Below, piece by piece: positions 7,202 through 14,705 of a stretch of 24,638 bases of DNA. Positions within the stretch are counted from its first letter, which is position 1; each line of letters begins with the position of its first letter. The notes beneath the pieces were generated by a model that was not told where the DNA came from, did no database searches, and worked only from the letters and a program-made list of their open reading frames with translations. Source of the stretch: Acidobacteria bacterium UBA2994 (GTDB lineage Bacteria; Acidobacteriota; Vicinamibacteria; Vicinamibacterales; UBA8438); contig DEAA01000039.1 of assembly GCA_002346545.1 (NCBI GenBank), forward strand, positions 1 to 24,638, given 5' to 3'. Both the position numbers and the translations under genes were made by a program.

Positions 7202-8557
7202 CTAGACGCTCAGTGGCTCGAGGTTCAGGACACCGGTGCTGTCACCGAACTGTTCCGGGTACACCACCCCCGCCTTGTCCAGCATCGTCAGTAACAGGTT
7301 CGCCATCGGCGTGTCGGTCGGATAGCGGAGGTGACGATTGCCGTGCACCTGACCGCCTCCGCCGCCGGCAAGGATCAGCGGTAGGTCGATGTGCGAGTGC
7401 TGGTCGCCATCGCTTATGCCGCCGCCATAGAGAATCAGCGACTGGTCGAGCAACGTGCCGTCACCGTCCGGGGTGTCGGCTAGCCGTTTCAGGAAGCCGG
7501 CAAGCAGGTCCACGTGGTAGGTGTTGATCTTGGCGTATTGCTCGAGCTTGGCTGGGTCCATCTGGTGGTGCGACACGGTGTGGTGGGCGTCGGGGACTCC
7601 AACTTCCGGATAGCTCTGCGCGGTTTGCTCTCGGCCGATCAGATAGGTGAACACCCGTGTGATGTCGGCCTGGAACGCCAGCGCCTGCAACTCGAACATG
7701 AGTTGGGCGTGCTCGGTGAATGACTCCGGGATGCCCACGGGCCTGGCCAGATTCTCCGGCAAGGTTGCTTCGTCGGCCTGTGACTCGACGCGCTGTATGC
7801 GGCGCTCGATCTCCCGTACGGCGTCCAGATACTGGCTCACGCGAGCGCGGTCGCCGGCCCCGAGCTTCCGCTCGAGACGGGTCATGTCGTCGCGCACGGC
7901 GTCGAGGATGCTGCGATCTTCCTGGAGGCGCGCCACTCGCTGTTCGGTGGTACCACCCTCGCCGAACAGGCGCTCGAATACTACGCGCGGGTTGTGTTCC
8001 ATCGGAAGCGGGGTGGTCGGCGTGCGCCAGGCGATCGTGTTGGTATAGACACAGCTGTAGCCGTTGTCGCAGTTACCAACAACAAAACTGTTCTCGAGCG
8101 AAATCTCGAGAGAAGGCAGCGGCGTCTCCTGCCCGAGCTTTGCCGCCGCGATCTGGTCGGCGGTGGTGCCGGCCTGCACGTCGGAGCCCTCAGTCCGCTT
8201 CGGATGGACGCCGTTCAGCCAGACCCCGCTTGCGCGGGAGTGCTCGCCGTTGCCGTCACCCCAGGCCTCAGCTTGCCGATGGGCGAGGCCGGTCGGTATC
8301 ACGATCTGATCCTGTACCGGCGCAAGTGGGCTCAAGATGGGAGATAACTCCAGGCCCCCCTCGGCTGCCGGCGTCCACTGAGACATGTTCGCGCCGTTCG
8401 GGATGTAGATGAAGCCCAGCCGCTTGGTGGACCGTGCCGGGGTCTTGGCGAGCGCTGAGCCAGCCGGCACCATCGCGTCGAGGAGCGGGAGCGCCAGTGT
8501 GGCGCCGAGGCCACGGAGGAACGTGCGACGAGGCAGTGACATTTTGGTGATGATCAT
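7202..8557 (-). CDS. Tat-exported DUF1552 protein (module 1)
   Basis: A 451-residue protein of the DUF1552 family, which has no established activity. The N-terminus is a twin-arginine signal: PRRTFLRG at residues 9-16, then a hydrophobic segment ending near SALAK. Tat export suggests folding or cofactor loading before transport to the periplasm. A conserved central element carries C163 and C169 in NCDNGYSCVYT, which could form a disulfide or bind metal. A coiled helical region lies around RLERKLGAGDRARV and EIERRIQRVES. The C-terminal half has His/Asp-rich motifs (HHTVSHHQMD, GISDGDQHSHIDLP, GNRHLRYPTDTPMAN) reminiscent of DUF1501/sulfatase-like proteins; that link is my inference. The protein ends with EQFGDSTG, which is also in the paralogue. 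The start overlaps the DUF1592 stop by 4 bases (ATGA), with GAGGAG 9 bases before it. A start 5 codons later is possible. Confidence 0.92.
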   Translation of the reverse strand: MIITKMSLPRRTFLRGLGATLALPLLDAMVPAGSALAKTPARSTKRLGFIYIPNGANMSQWTPAAEGGLELSPILSPLAPVQDQIVIPTGLAHRQAEAWGDGNGEHSRASGVWLNGVHPKRTEGSDVQAGTTADQIAAAKLGQETPLPSLEISLENSFVVGNCDNGYSCVYTNTIAWRTPTTPLPMEHNPRVVFERLFGEGGTTEQRVARLQEDRSILDAVRDDMTRLERKLGAGDRARVSQYLDAVREIERRIQRVESQADEATLPENLARPVGIPESFTEHAQLMFELQALAFQADITRVFTYLIGREQTAQSYPEVGVPDAHHTVSHHQMDPAKLEQYAKINTYHVDLLAGFLKRLADTPDGDGTLLDQSLILYGGGISDGDQHSHIDLPLILAGGGGGQVHGNRHLRYPTDTPMANLLLTMLDKAGVVYPEQFGDSTGVLNLEPLSV

Positions 8558-10917
8558 GACGAGGTGCTCCTCATGCGGAACGGAACGCTCTTGACTACAC
8601 CCATGATGAGAGAGGTCAATCGATAGTCGTCGCGGGCGGCTTCCCGGGTAATAGCTCTCACCGCCGTGGCGTCGTAGTACTCCACGCCACGTCCAATGGC
8701 GTAGATCAGTAGCTTTTCGGTCACGGTGTTGACGAACCGCTCCGGGTGATCGAGGAGCGCGGTTTTCAGACCAGCTGGACCGTCAAAGACCGTACCGTCC
8801 GGCAGCTCGCCGCGTGTGTCTATTGGCTCCTTGGTCTCGTTCGGGGTGCGCCAGCGACCAACGGCGTCGAATGGCTCAAGCGCGAGTCCCATCGGGTCCA
8901 TCACCCGGTGGCAACTTGCGCAGACCGGGTTGGCGCGGTGTTGCACCATGGCCTCTCGCATCGTGAGCTGTTGGCCGCTGGTCGTTTCTTCGAGCGCCGG
9001 CACGTCGGGGGGTGGGGGTGGCGGCGGGTTGCCCAGGATGTTCTCGAGTACCCACTTGCCTCGCACGACGGGAGACGTTCGGTTGGCGTGCGAGGTGACC
9101 GTCAGGATGCTGCCATGGCCGAGGAGGCCACCACGCGCGGGATCGTCCAGTGCGACACGACGGAACTCGCTGCCTCGGACCCCGGGGATGCCGTAGTGGG
9201 TGGCGAGGCGCTCGTTCAGGAACGTGTAGTCAGCGCTCAGAAGCTCGACCACACTGAGCTCCTCTCGGAGCACGTGTTGGAAGAGTAGCTCGGTCTCGCG
9301 GCGGAACCCGTGGCGCAGGTCTTCGCCAAAATCTGGAAATTCGTCCTCGTCTGGGCGGACCGCCGCGGCGTTCCTGAGGCTCAGCCACTGACCGGCAAAA
9401 TTGGTGACCAACGCCTCGGCGCGCGGGTCCGACAGCATTCGCCGCGTTTGAGCCTCGAGCACCGCGGGCTCGTGCAGCCGCCGCTCGATGGCGAGGTCGA
9501 GGAGTTCGTCGTCTGGAATACTGCTCCACAGGAAGAAAGACAGCCGCGAGGCGAGCTCCAGGTCCGAGATCTCGTACGGGGTATTCGCCGCCAGCCCCTC
9601 CGGATCCTGTTCAATTCTGAACAGGAACTCGGGGCTTACGAGAAGGCGTCGCAGGGCCAGGTCGATGCCTCCATCGAAACCAGCTGACTCGGCACCCTGG
9701 TCGTAGAACGTCAGAAGTTGATCGACGTCGGTGCCGTCCACTGGGCGCCGGAACGCGCGTCGAGCCAGGGTGGTCAGAATCTCGTGGGCGCAGCCACGGG
9801 TCGCGACGGCGTCGTTGGCGGTCGGAGCGCAGGAGAAGATGCGAGCGCGGCTCGGCGTATCCACGGCCGGCCTGGTGCCGCGCGACTCGAAGGGACCGGC
9901 GATGGTCACGGCCTCAACATATGGCTGGTAGCGGGAGTCGCCACCCGATCCTTCTCCGGTGAAGGGGCGCAGGTACAGCTTGCGGCTCCGTTCCGGCGCC
10001 GCTGCGCTCTTGGCCAGGAACGCGACGCCGAGGCGGTGGGGACCGGCCGCTACCCGAACCCGGACTTCTCGTGGGTCGGCCTCGGTCGAGTACTCGCGCG
10101 GGCGCTGTCCCGGCTCCAGCCGTCGGCCGACACTGAACAGCTCGACGCGTTCCCCATCCAGGGTCACTTCGAGCTGATGCTCCTCGATATACAGTGGACC
10201 GTCGGGTAACACCGAGATGGCGTATTCGGCGTCCTCTGGGAAGTTGTAGTCGATGAACGTGCCGCCACGCGTGCCGAACGGGAGTCCAGCGATGTGCCGG
10301 TCCTGATCCAGGTCGGACGGGATGCGGAAGGTCTCGGCGGTCGCCGACGGGACGGGCGAACCGATCGCTAGACGGCTGATCTTCCGGGCGGCCGCGAGGT
10401 AGCGCTCCATCGAGGTGGGCGAGATCCCCAGTACGCCAGCGATGTTGTCGAAGCCGTAGCTGGTGTCGTCGGCAGGGAGCAGGTCACTGACGTTCACATC
10501 CAGCCCGAGCAGATCGCGGATGACGTATTGATACTCTGTGCGGCTCAGTCGATGAAGCGCCTCAGTGCGTCCCGGCTTGAGGGAGGCGCTCGCGGCATGG
10601 TCGAGCTCGGCTTCGAGCCACAGACGCAGGCCGTCGTACGCCTCTGGCTCTGGCCTCGGTCGAGGCTGCGGCGGCATTGCTCCCGCCCTGAGTTTTCGGA
10701 TCACCCTTTCCCAGGTCTCGGCGTGGTCGGGGACGTCGCTGAGCAGGAGGCCCTCGAGCGACAGGCCGCCCGTTTCGAGCTGGTCGTTGTGGCAGCTCAG
10801 GCAGTACCTGTCGACTAGCGCCGCCTGCGTCTCACGCCCGCTCGGCTGTGCGCCGAGCGGCGCGGCCAGGGCCAGCGACACACAGAGCACGCCGGCGACG
10901 AAGCGGACGTCCGTCAT
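8554..10917 (-). CDS. Secreted di-haem DUF1587/DUF1592/DUF1588/DUF1585 protein (module 1)
   Basis: A 787-residue exported multidomain protein of the 'Planctomycete cytochrome' type. A Sec signal peptide comes first, then a c-type haem site CLSCH at residues 39-43. DUF1587 (about 122-186) contains RLSRTEYQYVIRDLLGLD. A beta-sandwich, possibly carbohydrate-binding-like, spans about 195-340. DUF1595 (about 350-410) contains ARRAFRRPVDGTDVD. DUF1592 (about 425-560) is marked by LASRLSFFLWSSIPDDELL and NFAGQWLSLR. DUF1588 (about 570-680) has GNPPPPPPPDVP and a second CxxCH (CASCH, from residue 666), and DUF1585 lies at the C-terminus. Two haems suggest electron transfer in the periplasm; the substrate is unknown. 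An in-frame start 27 codons upstream (10998) would put coding sequence over a good divergent promoter and bury the signal peptide, so the start at 10917 is chosen. The DUF1552 gene overlaps its stop. Confidence 0.92.
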   Translation of the reverse strand: MTDVRFVAGVLCVSLALAAPLGAQPSGRETQAALVDRYCLSCHNDQLETGGLSLEGLLLSDVPDHAETWERVIRKLRAGAMPPQPRPRPEPEAYDGLRLWLEAELDHAASASLKPGRTEALHRLSRTEYQYVIRDLLGLDVNVSDLLPADDTSYGFDNIAGVLGISPTSMERYLAAARKISRLAIGSPVPSATAETFRIPSDLDQDRHIAGLPFGTRGGTFIDYNFPEDAEYAISVLPDGPLYIEEHQLEVTLDGERVELFSVGRRLEPGQRPREYSTEADPREVRVRVAAGPHRLGVAFLAKSAAAPERSRKLYLRPFTGEGSGGDSRYQPYVEAVTIAGPFESRGTRPAVDTPSRARIFSCAPTANDAVATRGCAHEILTTLARRAFRRPVDGTDVDQLLTFYDQGAESAGFDGGIDLALRRLLVSPEFLFRIEQDPEGLAANTPYEISDLELASRLSFFLWSSIPDDELLDLAIERRLHEPAVLEAQTRRMLSDPRAEALVTNFAGQWLSLRNAAAVRPDEDEFPDFGEDLRHGFRRETELLFQHVLREELSVVELLSADYTFLNERLATHYGIPGVRGSEFRRVALDDPARGGLLGHGSILTVTSHANRTSPVVRGKWVLENILGNPPPPPPPDVPALEETTSGQQLTMREAMVQHRANPVCASCHRVMDPMGLALEPFDAVGRWRTPNETKEPIDTRGELPDGTVFDGPAGLKTALLDHPERFVNTVTEKLLIYAIGRGVEYYDATAVRAITREAARDDYRLTSLIMGVVKSVPFRMRSTSS

Positions 10918-10970
10918 TTGTCGAGCGGTCCCAGGTAAAGCAAGTAGTCTATGGAGCAACCCGTGGACTA

Positions 10971-10998
10971 TTTTGGTGCTTCGGCTCGAGAGTGTCAA
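10971..10998 (-). promoter_or_regulatory. Candidate sigma70-type promoter for the module 1 leftward operon
   Basis: On the minus strand a perfect TTGACA (10998-10993) is followed after 16 bases by CAAAAT (10976-10971; 4 of 6 matches to TATAAT). This would start transcription about 45-50 bases before the ATG at 10917. The -35 lies inside the gap of an inverted repeat. The prediction is by eye only. Confidence 0.45.
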
Positions 10999-11010
10999 TC
11001 AAACGAGCCG
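10982..11010. promoter_or_regulatory. Inverted repeat in the module 1 divergent promoter region
   Basis: CGGCTCG at 10982-10988 and its exact reverse complement CGAGCCG at 11004-11010 are separated by 15 bases that contain the minus-strand -35 TTGACA. The position and spacing suit an operator for a dimeric regulator of the leftward operon and perhaps of both arms. Module 2 has related half-sites in the equivalent gap. Confidence 0.4.
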
Positions 11011-11039
11011 GCGCGGCAAAACGGTTCTCAGGGCATTGC

Positions 11040-11069
11040 TTGACACCGCCGGTGGCGCACGGATATTTA
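11040..11069 (+). promoter_or_regulatory. Candidate sigma70-type promoter for the PQQ-like propeller gene (module 1)
   Basis: A perfect TTGACA at 11040-11045 is followed by GATATT (11062-11067, spacer 16) or TATTTA (11064-11069, spacer 18) in an AT-rich patch unusual for this GC-rich region. Transcription would begin about 30 bases before the ATG at 11106. Confidence 0.5.
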
Positions 11070-11105
11070 TGCGTGCAACCTGACTCCAGAGACGAAAGGA
11101 CCGCC

Positions 11106-12497
11106 ATGTCGCCTCGACTGTGTCTCCCCTTTGCACTGCTCGGCGCCTTGACTCTGCCGGCCTCGACGGTCGGGGCGCAGTGGACCCAGTTTCGGGGCTC
11201 GAACGCCGGCGACGTCGGCGACGATCCTCGGCTGCCCGATACCTGGAGCGTGACCGAGAATGTCGTCTGGAGTATCGACGTACCCGGGTTGAGCTGGAGT
11301 TCGCCGGTGGTGTGGGAGAACACGATTTTCGTGACTTCGGCCATCAGCGCGGGCGAGGAGCCGGCTCCGATTCCCGGTCTCTATGACCCGGGCGATGACA
11401 ACGGTGCGACTCGCTCCGCGCAGGAACATCGCTGGGTGGTCTACAACATTGATTTCGAGACCGGCATGGTGCGATGGGAGCGCGAGCTGGCCTCGGCGGC
11501 GCCAGAGATCGCGCGGCACATCAAGAACAGCTTTGCCTCCGAAACACCGGTCACCGATGGCCGCCGGGTCTACGCCTATTTCGGGAGCGCCGGAGTGGTT
11601 GGCGCGCTGAATATGAGCGGCGAGACGGTTTGGACCACGGAACTGGGTGCGTTCGAGACCACTCTGGGGTTCGGTTCCGCCGCCTCGCCGGTGTTGCACG
11701 GCGACCGTCTCTATATCGTCAACGACAACATCGATCAGTCGTTCATGGTGGCGCTCGATAAGAATACGGGGCGTGAGATCTGGCGGGTCGAGCGGAACGA
11801 GCGAGGCCAGAACTGGGCCACCCCGTTCGTCTGGGAGCATGCTGAGCGGACCGAGATCGTCACTTCCGGCACCCAGGGGGTCCGTTCCTACGGCCTGGAC
11901 GGTAACCTGCTGTGGGAGATGCACGGCATGTCCGGGCTAACCATCCCGACCCCGTTCGCTAAGCACGGGCTGCTCTACATCAGTTCTGGCTATCCCGGCG
12001 GGGGGTTGCGGCCGGTCTATGTCGTCAAGCCGGGCGCGACCGGCGATATTTCGATCTGGTCGCCTGATGACATGCGGACCGGGCTGTCGTCGGGGTTCCC
12101 TGGAACCAAGGCGTCGTCAGACGCTATTGCCTGGGCGTACCCCCTGTTGGGCACCTACAACACCTCGGCCTTGGTCTATGGCGATCAGTACTACACGCTA
12201 CTCGATCGTGGCTTCCTCGTGGCTCACGATGCCCGGACGGGCGACGAGGTGTATGGCCGGCGGCGGCTCGAGATCGGCAACGGGTTCACCGCCTCGCCCT
12301 GGGCCTACAATGGCAAGATCTTCCTGCTCAGCGAAGACGGCGATACGTTCGTCGTGCGGGCTGGACCCCAGTTCGAGATTCTGCACACTAACCGGCTGGA
12401 GGAGATGACGCTGTCGACTCCGGCGGTCGCCTACGGGAGTCTCGTCGTGAGAACGCAGTCGAAGCTGTATCGGATTGCCGAAGGAGGACGACCGTGA
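11106..12497 (+). CDS. Secreted PQQ-like beta-propeller protein (module 1)
   Basis: A 463-residue protein. A Sec signal peptide ends near TVGAQ, followed by the WTQFRGSNAG opening typical of exported PQQ-like (BamB/quinoprotein-fold) propellers. Trp-docking repeat motifs recur, such as NIDFETGMVRWERE, ALDKNTGREIWRVER and GLDGNLLWEM. The Cys-Cys pair and the catalytic Asp/Glu signature of true quinoprotein alcohol dehydrogenases are not evident, so PQQ binding and enzyme activity are unproven; a structural or substrate-binding role is equally possible. The start at 11106 is chosen because AAAGGA lies about 7 bases upstream and the signal peptide follows at once; the open frame further upstream runs through the promoter. 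The gene is divergent from the DUF1592 operon and overlaps the LVIVD gene. Its paralogue at 20500 is very similar along the whole length. Confidence 0.93.
   Translation: MSPRLCLPFALLGALTLPASTVGAQWTQFRGSNAGDVGDDPRLPDTWSVTENVVWSIDVPGLSWSSPVVWENTIFVTSAISAGEEPAPIPGLYDPGDDNGATRSAQEHRWVVYNIDFETGMVRWERELASAAPEIARHIKNSFASETPVTDGRRVYAYFGSAGVVGALNMSGETVWTTELGAFETTLGFGSAASPVLHGDRLYIVNDNIDQSFMVALDKNTGREIWRVERNERGQNWATPFVWEHAERTEIVTSGTQGVRSYGLDGNLLWEMHGMSGLTIPTPFAKHGLLYISSGYPGGGLRPVYVVKPGATGDISIWSPDDMRTGLSSGFPGTKASSDAIAWAYPLLGTYNTSALVYGDQYYTLLDRGFLVAHDARTGDEVYGRRRLEIGNGFTASPWAYNGKIFLLSEDGDTFVVRAGPQFEILHTNRLEEMTLSTPAVAYGSLVVRTQSKLYRIAEGGRP
12481..12487 (+). promoter_or_regulatory. Strong ribosome binding site fixing the GTG start of the LVIVD gene
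   Basis: AAGGAGG lies 6 bases before the GTG at 12494, inside the last codons of the propeller gene. This near-perfect Shine-Dalgarno supports a GTG start with a 4-base overlap (GTGA). Confidence 0.7.
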
Positions 12498-13489
12498 AGA
12501 TCTCTGACCTGAGACGGCGGGTGGCTTGCGTCGTGGTGGGCGGCGTTGCCGGCGCGGTGGCCAGTGGAGGCGTGGTGTTCACCCAGGAGTCTCTGACCCC
12601 CGTGGGAACCATTCCAGGCCCGGTTGAGCATGTGCGTGCGGTCGAAGATCGAGTGTATCTATCCCATCACACCGGTCTGGCCGTTTGGGACGTGTCCGAT
12701 CCGAGCGCGCCGACGAAGCTGGGCGAGACCGAGTTCCCGGAGGAGATCTGGGGGTTCCGAGTTCGTGGGGATCGCGTCTATGTCGGCGCCAACTTCTTCG
12801 GCGTGGGGATTGTGGACGTATCGGATCCGTCGGCGCCGTCGCTGCTGGGCGCTCACAAGACCCTCGGCCAGGCCAAAATCGGCGCGGTCTGGGAGAACCG
12901 TGTGGTGTTGATCGACCACATGGAGGGCATGGTGATGGTCGACACGACCGACGAGTCGGCGCCGACGGGAGCCGGATCGTTCTTTCTCGACGGCTATGCC
13001 CGTGACGTCGTGACCTCCGGCCACATAGCCTATGCAACTGATTCGCCCACGGGCCTATATGTCTTCGATCTCTCCGTCTCTGGCGAACCGGCGCCGGTTG
13101 GGGTCCTGCACGCTCCCGCCTCTCCCCGATTCATCGAGGTGCAGCGGGAGGCGGGCGCCCCTTCGGGCATTTTGGCAGGCGGGGGCGGGGGAGACCTGCA
13201 GATCTACGACGCCACCGACCCTACCGTGCCAAGGCGCACCGCGACTTTTGAGACCCCGGGGCGTGCGGCCCGTGTGGCGATGTCTGGCGATCTCGTGTTC
13301 GTGGCCGACACGGATGCCGGTGTCACGATTGTCGACATCTCAGATCCGTCGTCGCCAAGCGGGGCCGGATCGTTCCTGACCGATGCCCCGGCACGGGATA
13401 TCGCGGCTACCGACACGCATGTGTTTGTGGTCGTGGGTGCGGGTGAGCGCCAGGACGGGCCCACCGAACTCCAGATTCTGTCGAGGTAG
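12494..13489 (+). CDS. Exported LVIVD-repeat beta-propeller protein
   Basis: A 331-residue protein. A basic N-terminus and hydrophobic segment (about residues 10-30) form a signal peptide or anchor. Six or seven LVIVD repeats of about 42 residues follow, with cores such as TGLAVWDVSDPSAPTKLG, FGVGIVDVSDPSAPSLLG, EGMVMVDTTDESAPTGAG and AGVTIVDISDPSSPSGAG. The LVIVD family forms propellers found in exported proteins of bacteria and archaea and has no single known function. The GTG start overlaps the stop of the PQQ-like gene (GTGA) and has a very strong ribosome binding site, so the two propellers are made together. Module 2 has no equivalent next to its PQQ-like gene. The gene ends 61 bases from the convergent YjbQ-like gene. 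Confidence 0.88.
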   Translation: MKISDLRRRVACVVVGGVAGAVASGGVVFTQESLTPVGTIPGPVEHVRAVEDRVYLSHHTGLAVWDVSDPSAPTKLGETEFPEEIWGFRVRGDRVYVGANFFGVGIVDVSDPSAPSLLGAHKTLGQAKIGAVWENRVVLIDHMEGMVMVDTTDESAPTGAGSFFLDGYARDVVTSGHIAYATDSPTGLYVFDLSVSGEPAPVGVLHAPASPRFIEVQREAGAPSGILAGGGGGDLQIYDATDPTVPRRTATFETPGRAARVAMSGDLVFVADTDAGVTIVDISDPSSPSGAGSFLTDAPARDIAATDTHVFVVVGAGERQDGPTELQILSR

Positions 13490-13496
13490 TCGCCTG

Positions 13497-13540
13497 ACGC
13501 GACTTTAGCGCGTTCGTCCAGCGAGGGCGCGGCCCCGCGC
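13497..13540. terminator. Two GC-rich hairpins in the convergent junction, possible bidirectional terminator
   Basis: ACGCG-N7-CGCGT (13497-13513) and GCGCG-GCCC-CGCGC (13527-13540) lie in the 61-bp gap where the LVIVD and YjbQ-like genes converge. Neither is followed by a T tract, so termination here is inferred from position more than from sequence. Confidence 0.3.
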
Positions 13541-13550
13541 GGTCGCGGTG

Positions 13551-14681
13551 TCAGAGGAAGCGCGTGAGGACAATGTCCACCTGACGCGCCCGAGATTCGT
13601 TGCGGCGCCACTGGACGAGGATCGGGCTCTGGTACTGACCCTGCGCGACATAGCCTGCTCCCGGCGTATCCCGGTCCGAGACGGGCACGCTGACCGAGCG
13701 CTTCATTCGCAGGAAATGGCGGGCTGGCGCGCCGAAAAACCGAGAGACGATCTGTTCGACGACCGAATCGCTGAGCCGTAATGTGTCGACCAGCTCGTTG
13801 AACACTCGGACCATGTCGTACTTGGCGTAGTCGATTGTCTTGTTTGGGATCGACCGGGGGTCGGCGAGCAGATGCCGGCTCTTCTCCGCCATGAAGCGAA
13901 GTGGGTCGCGGATGACTTCTGCTAGGTCGTGACGCATGAGCAGCGTCTCGTACTCGTTGACAGTCAGTCCGGCGTGGTCTTCGTTGGGACCGAGTGAGAG
14001 CTGGATCCGTCCCTTGGTCACGCCGTGGTGTCGGATCAGCTCCCGGCACCGCTCATAGATCCCGACTTTGGACGATTTCAGGTTAACCGAGTCGACAGGG
14101 TGCGACGAAACTGGTACCTCGACGCGGTCTTGCGCCACCGTTTCCTCGGTGTTGTAGCCGAGCACGGTGGTCACCCGCTGCCGAGGCTGCCCCCTGTAAA
14201 CGCCGTCCAGATCGATGAAGTACACCGGCTGGCCGCCGCGATCGCGGTAGGTGACGCAGCTGCGAAGTCCGGCGCTGATGAACGCCAGGTGCGAGTCCGC
14301 GTTCGGAGGCTCGATGCGACGCTGCGCCTCGGTGAGCTCCGCTCGAAGGTGCAGCTCATCGTGCTTGTAGCCGGCCCCTTCGGGAAAGACGTTCCGGAAG
14401 AAGGTGAGATACGGCGCTAGGCCGTCTCGCTGGTGATTCAGACGACGGGCGAGGCTCTGGTCCAAGTATCCGGCTGTGGTGTGGAACGACGAGTAGAGCG
14501 CCTTGGGGAACTGGTCGAGCAAGTCGTCGTGCCCTTCGGACACACGCTGACGGACGTCGACCAGATCAACGCGGGCACGAGGGCTGATAGATAGGGCGAC
14601 TTCAACGGGAGAGGCGGCCACTAAGGCGGGCAGTATAAACCGATTTTGGACAGAAATACCGTGGGGTGACGGGCCCGACAC
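13551..14681 (-). CDS. YjbQ-like (UPF0047) domain fused to an unrecognised C-terminal domain
   Basis: A 376-residue, probably cytosolic protein with no clear signal peptide. Residues about 30-176 follow the YjbQ/UPF0047 pattern: ARVDLVDVRQRV, then FHTTAG with H67, GAGYKHDELH with H107, NADSHLAF with N127 and H131, and VYFIDLDGVYRGQPRQRVTTVLGY as the closing strands. YjbQ proteins are small (about 140 residues), and some show weak thiamin phosphate synthase activity. The His residues are kept here, but the Glu that usually follows HTTAG is not at its place. Residues about 180-376 match nothing I recognise; they are mixed helical, basic, with a Val/Tyr-rich end. The start is GTG without a good ribosome binding site; V21 (GTG at 14621) is an alternative. 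The gene begins 24 bases after the ankyrin stop, so it is probably the last gene of the module 2 operon. Confidence 0.72.
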   Translation of the reverse strand: MSGPSPHGISVQNRFILPALVAASPVEVALSISPRARVDLVDVRQRVSEGHDDLLDQFPKALYSSFHTTAGYLDQSLARRLNHQRDGLAPYLTFFRNVFPEGAGYKHDELHLRAELTEAQRRIEPPNADSHLAFISAGLRSCVTYRDRGGQPVYFIDLDGVYRGQPRQRVTTVLGYNTEETVAQDRVEVPVSSHPVDSVNLKSSKVGIYERCRELIRHHGVTKGRIQLSLGPNEDHAGLTVNEYETLLMRHDLAEVIRDPLRFMAEKSRHLLADPRSIPNKTIDYAKYDMVRVFNELVDTLRLSDSVVEQIVSRFFGAPARHFLRMKRSVSVPVSDRDTPGAGYVAQGQYQSPILVQWRRNESRARQVDIVLTRFL

Positions 14682-14705
14682 ATCGGCGACCCGCTGGCGT
14701 TAGCG

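Noticed and set aside
9007..9029. G-rich run resembling a G-quadruplex on the plus strand
   Set aside because: It is the complement of proline codons in the conserved PPPPPPP segment; only three runs of three or more G are present, and the protein motif explains it.
10918..10998. N-terminal extension of the module 1 DUF1592 protein
   Set aside because: It would cover the promoter and the dyad and place 27 non-signal residues before a good signal peptide.
10848..11105. Upstream extension of the PQQ-like propeller frame
   Set aside because: It overlaps the DUF1592 start antisense and the divergent promoter; the ATG at 11106 has a ribosome binding site and starts a signal peptide.
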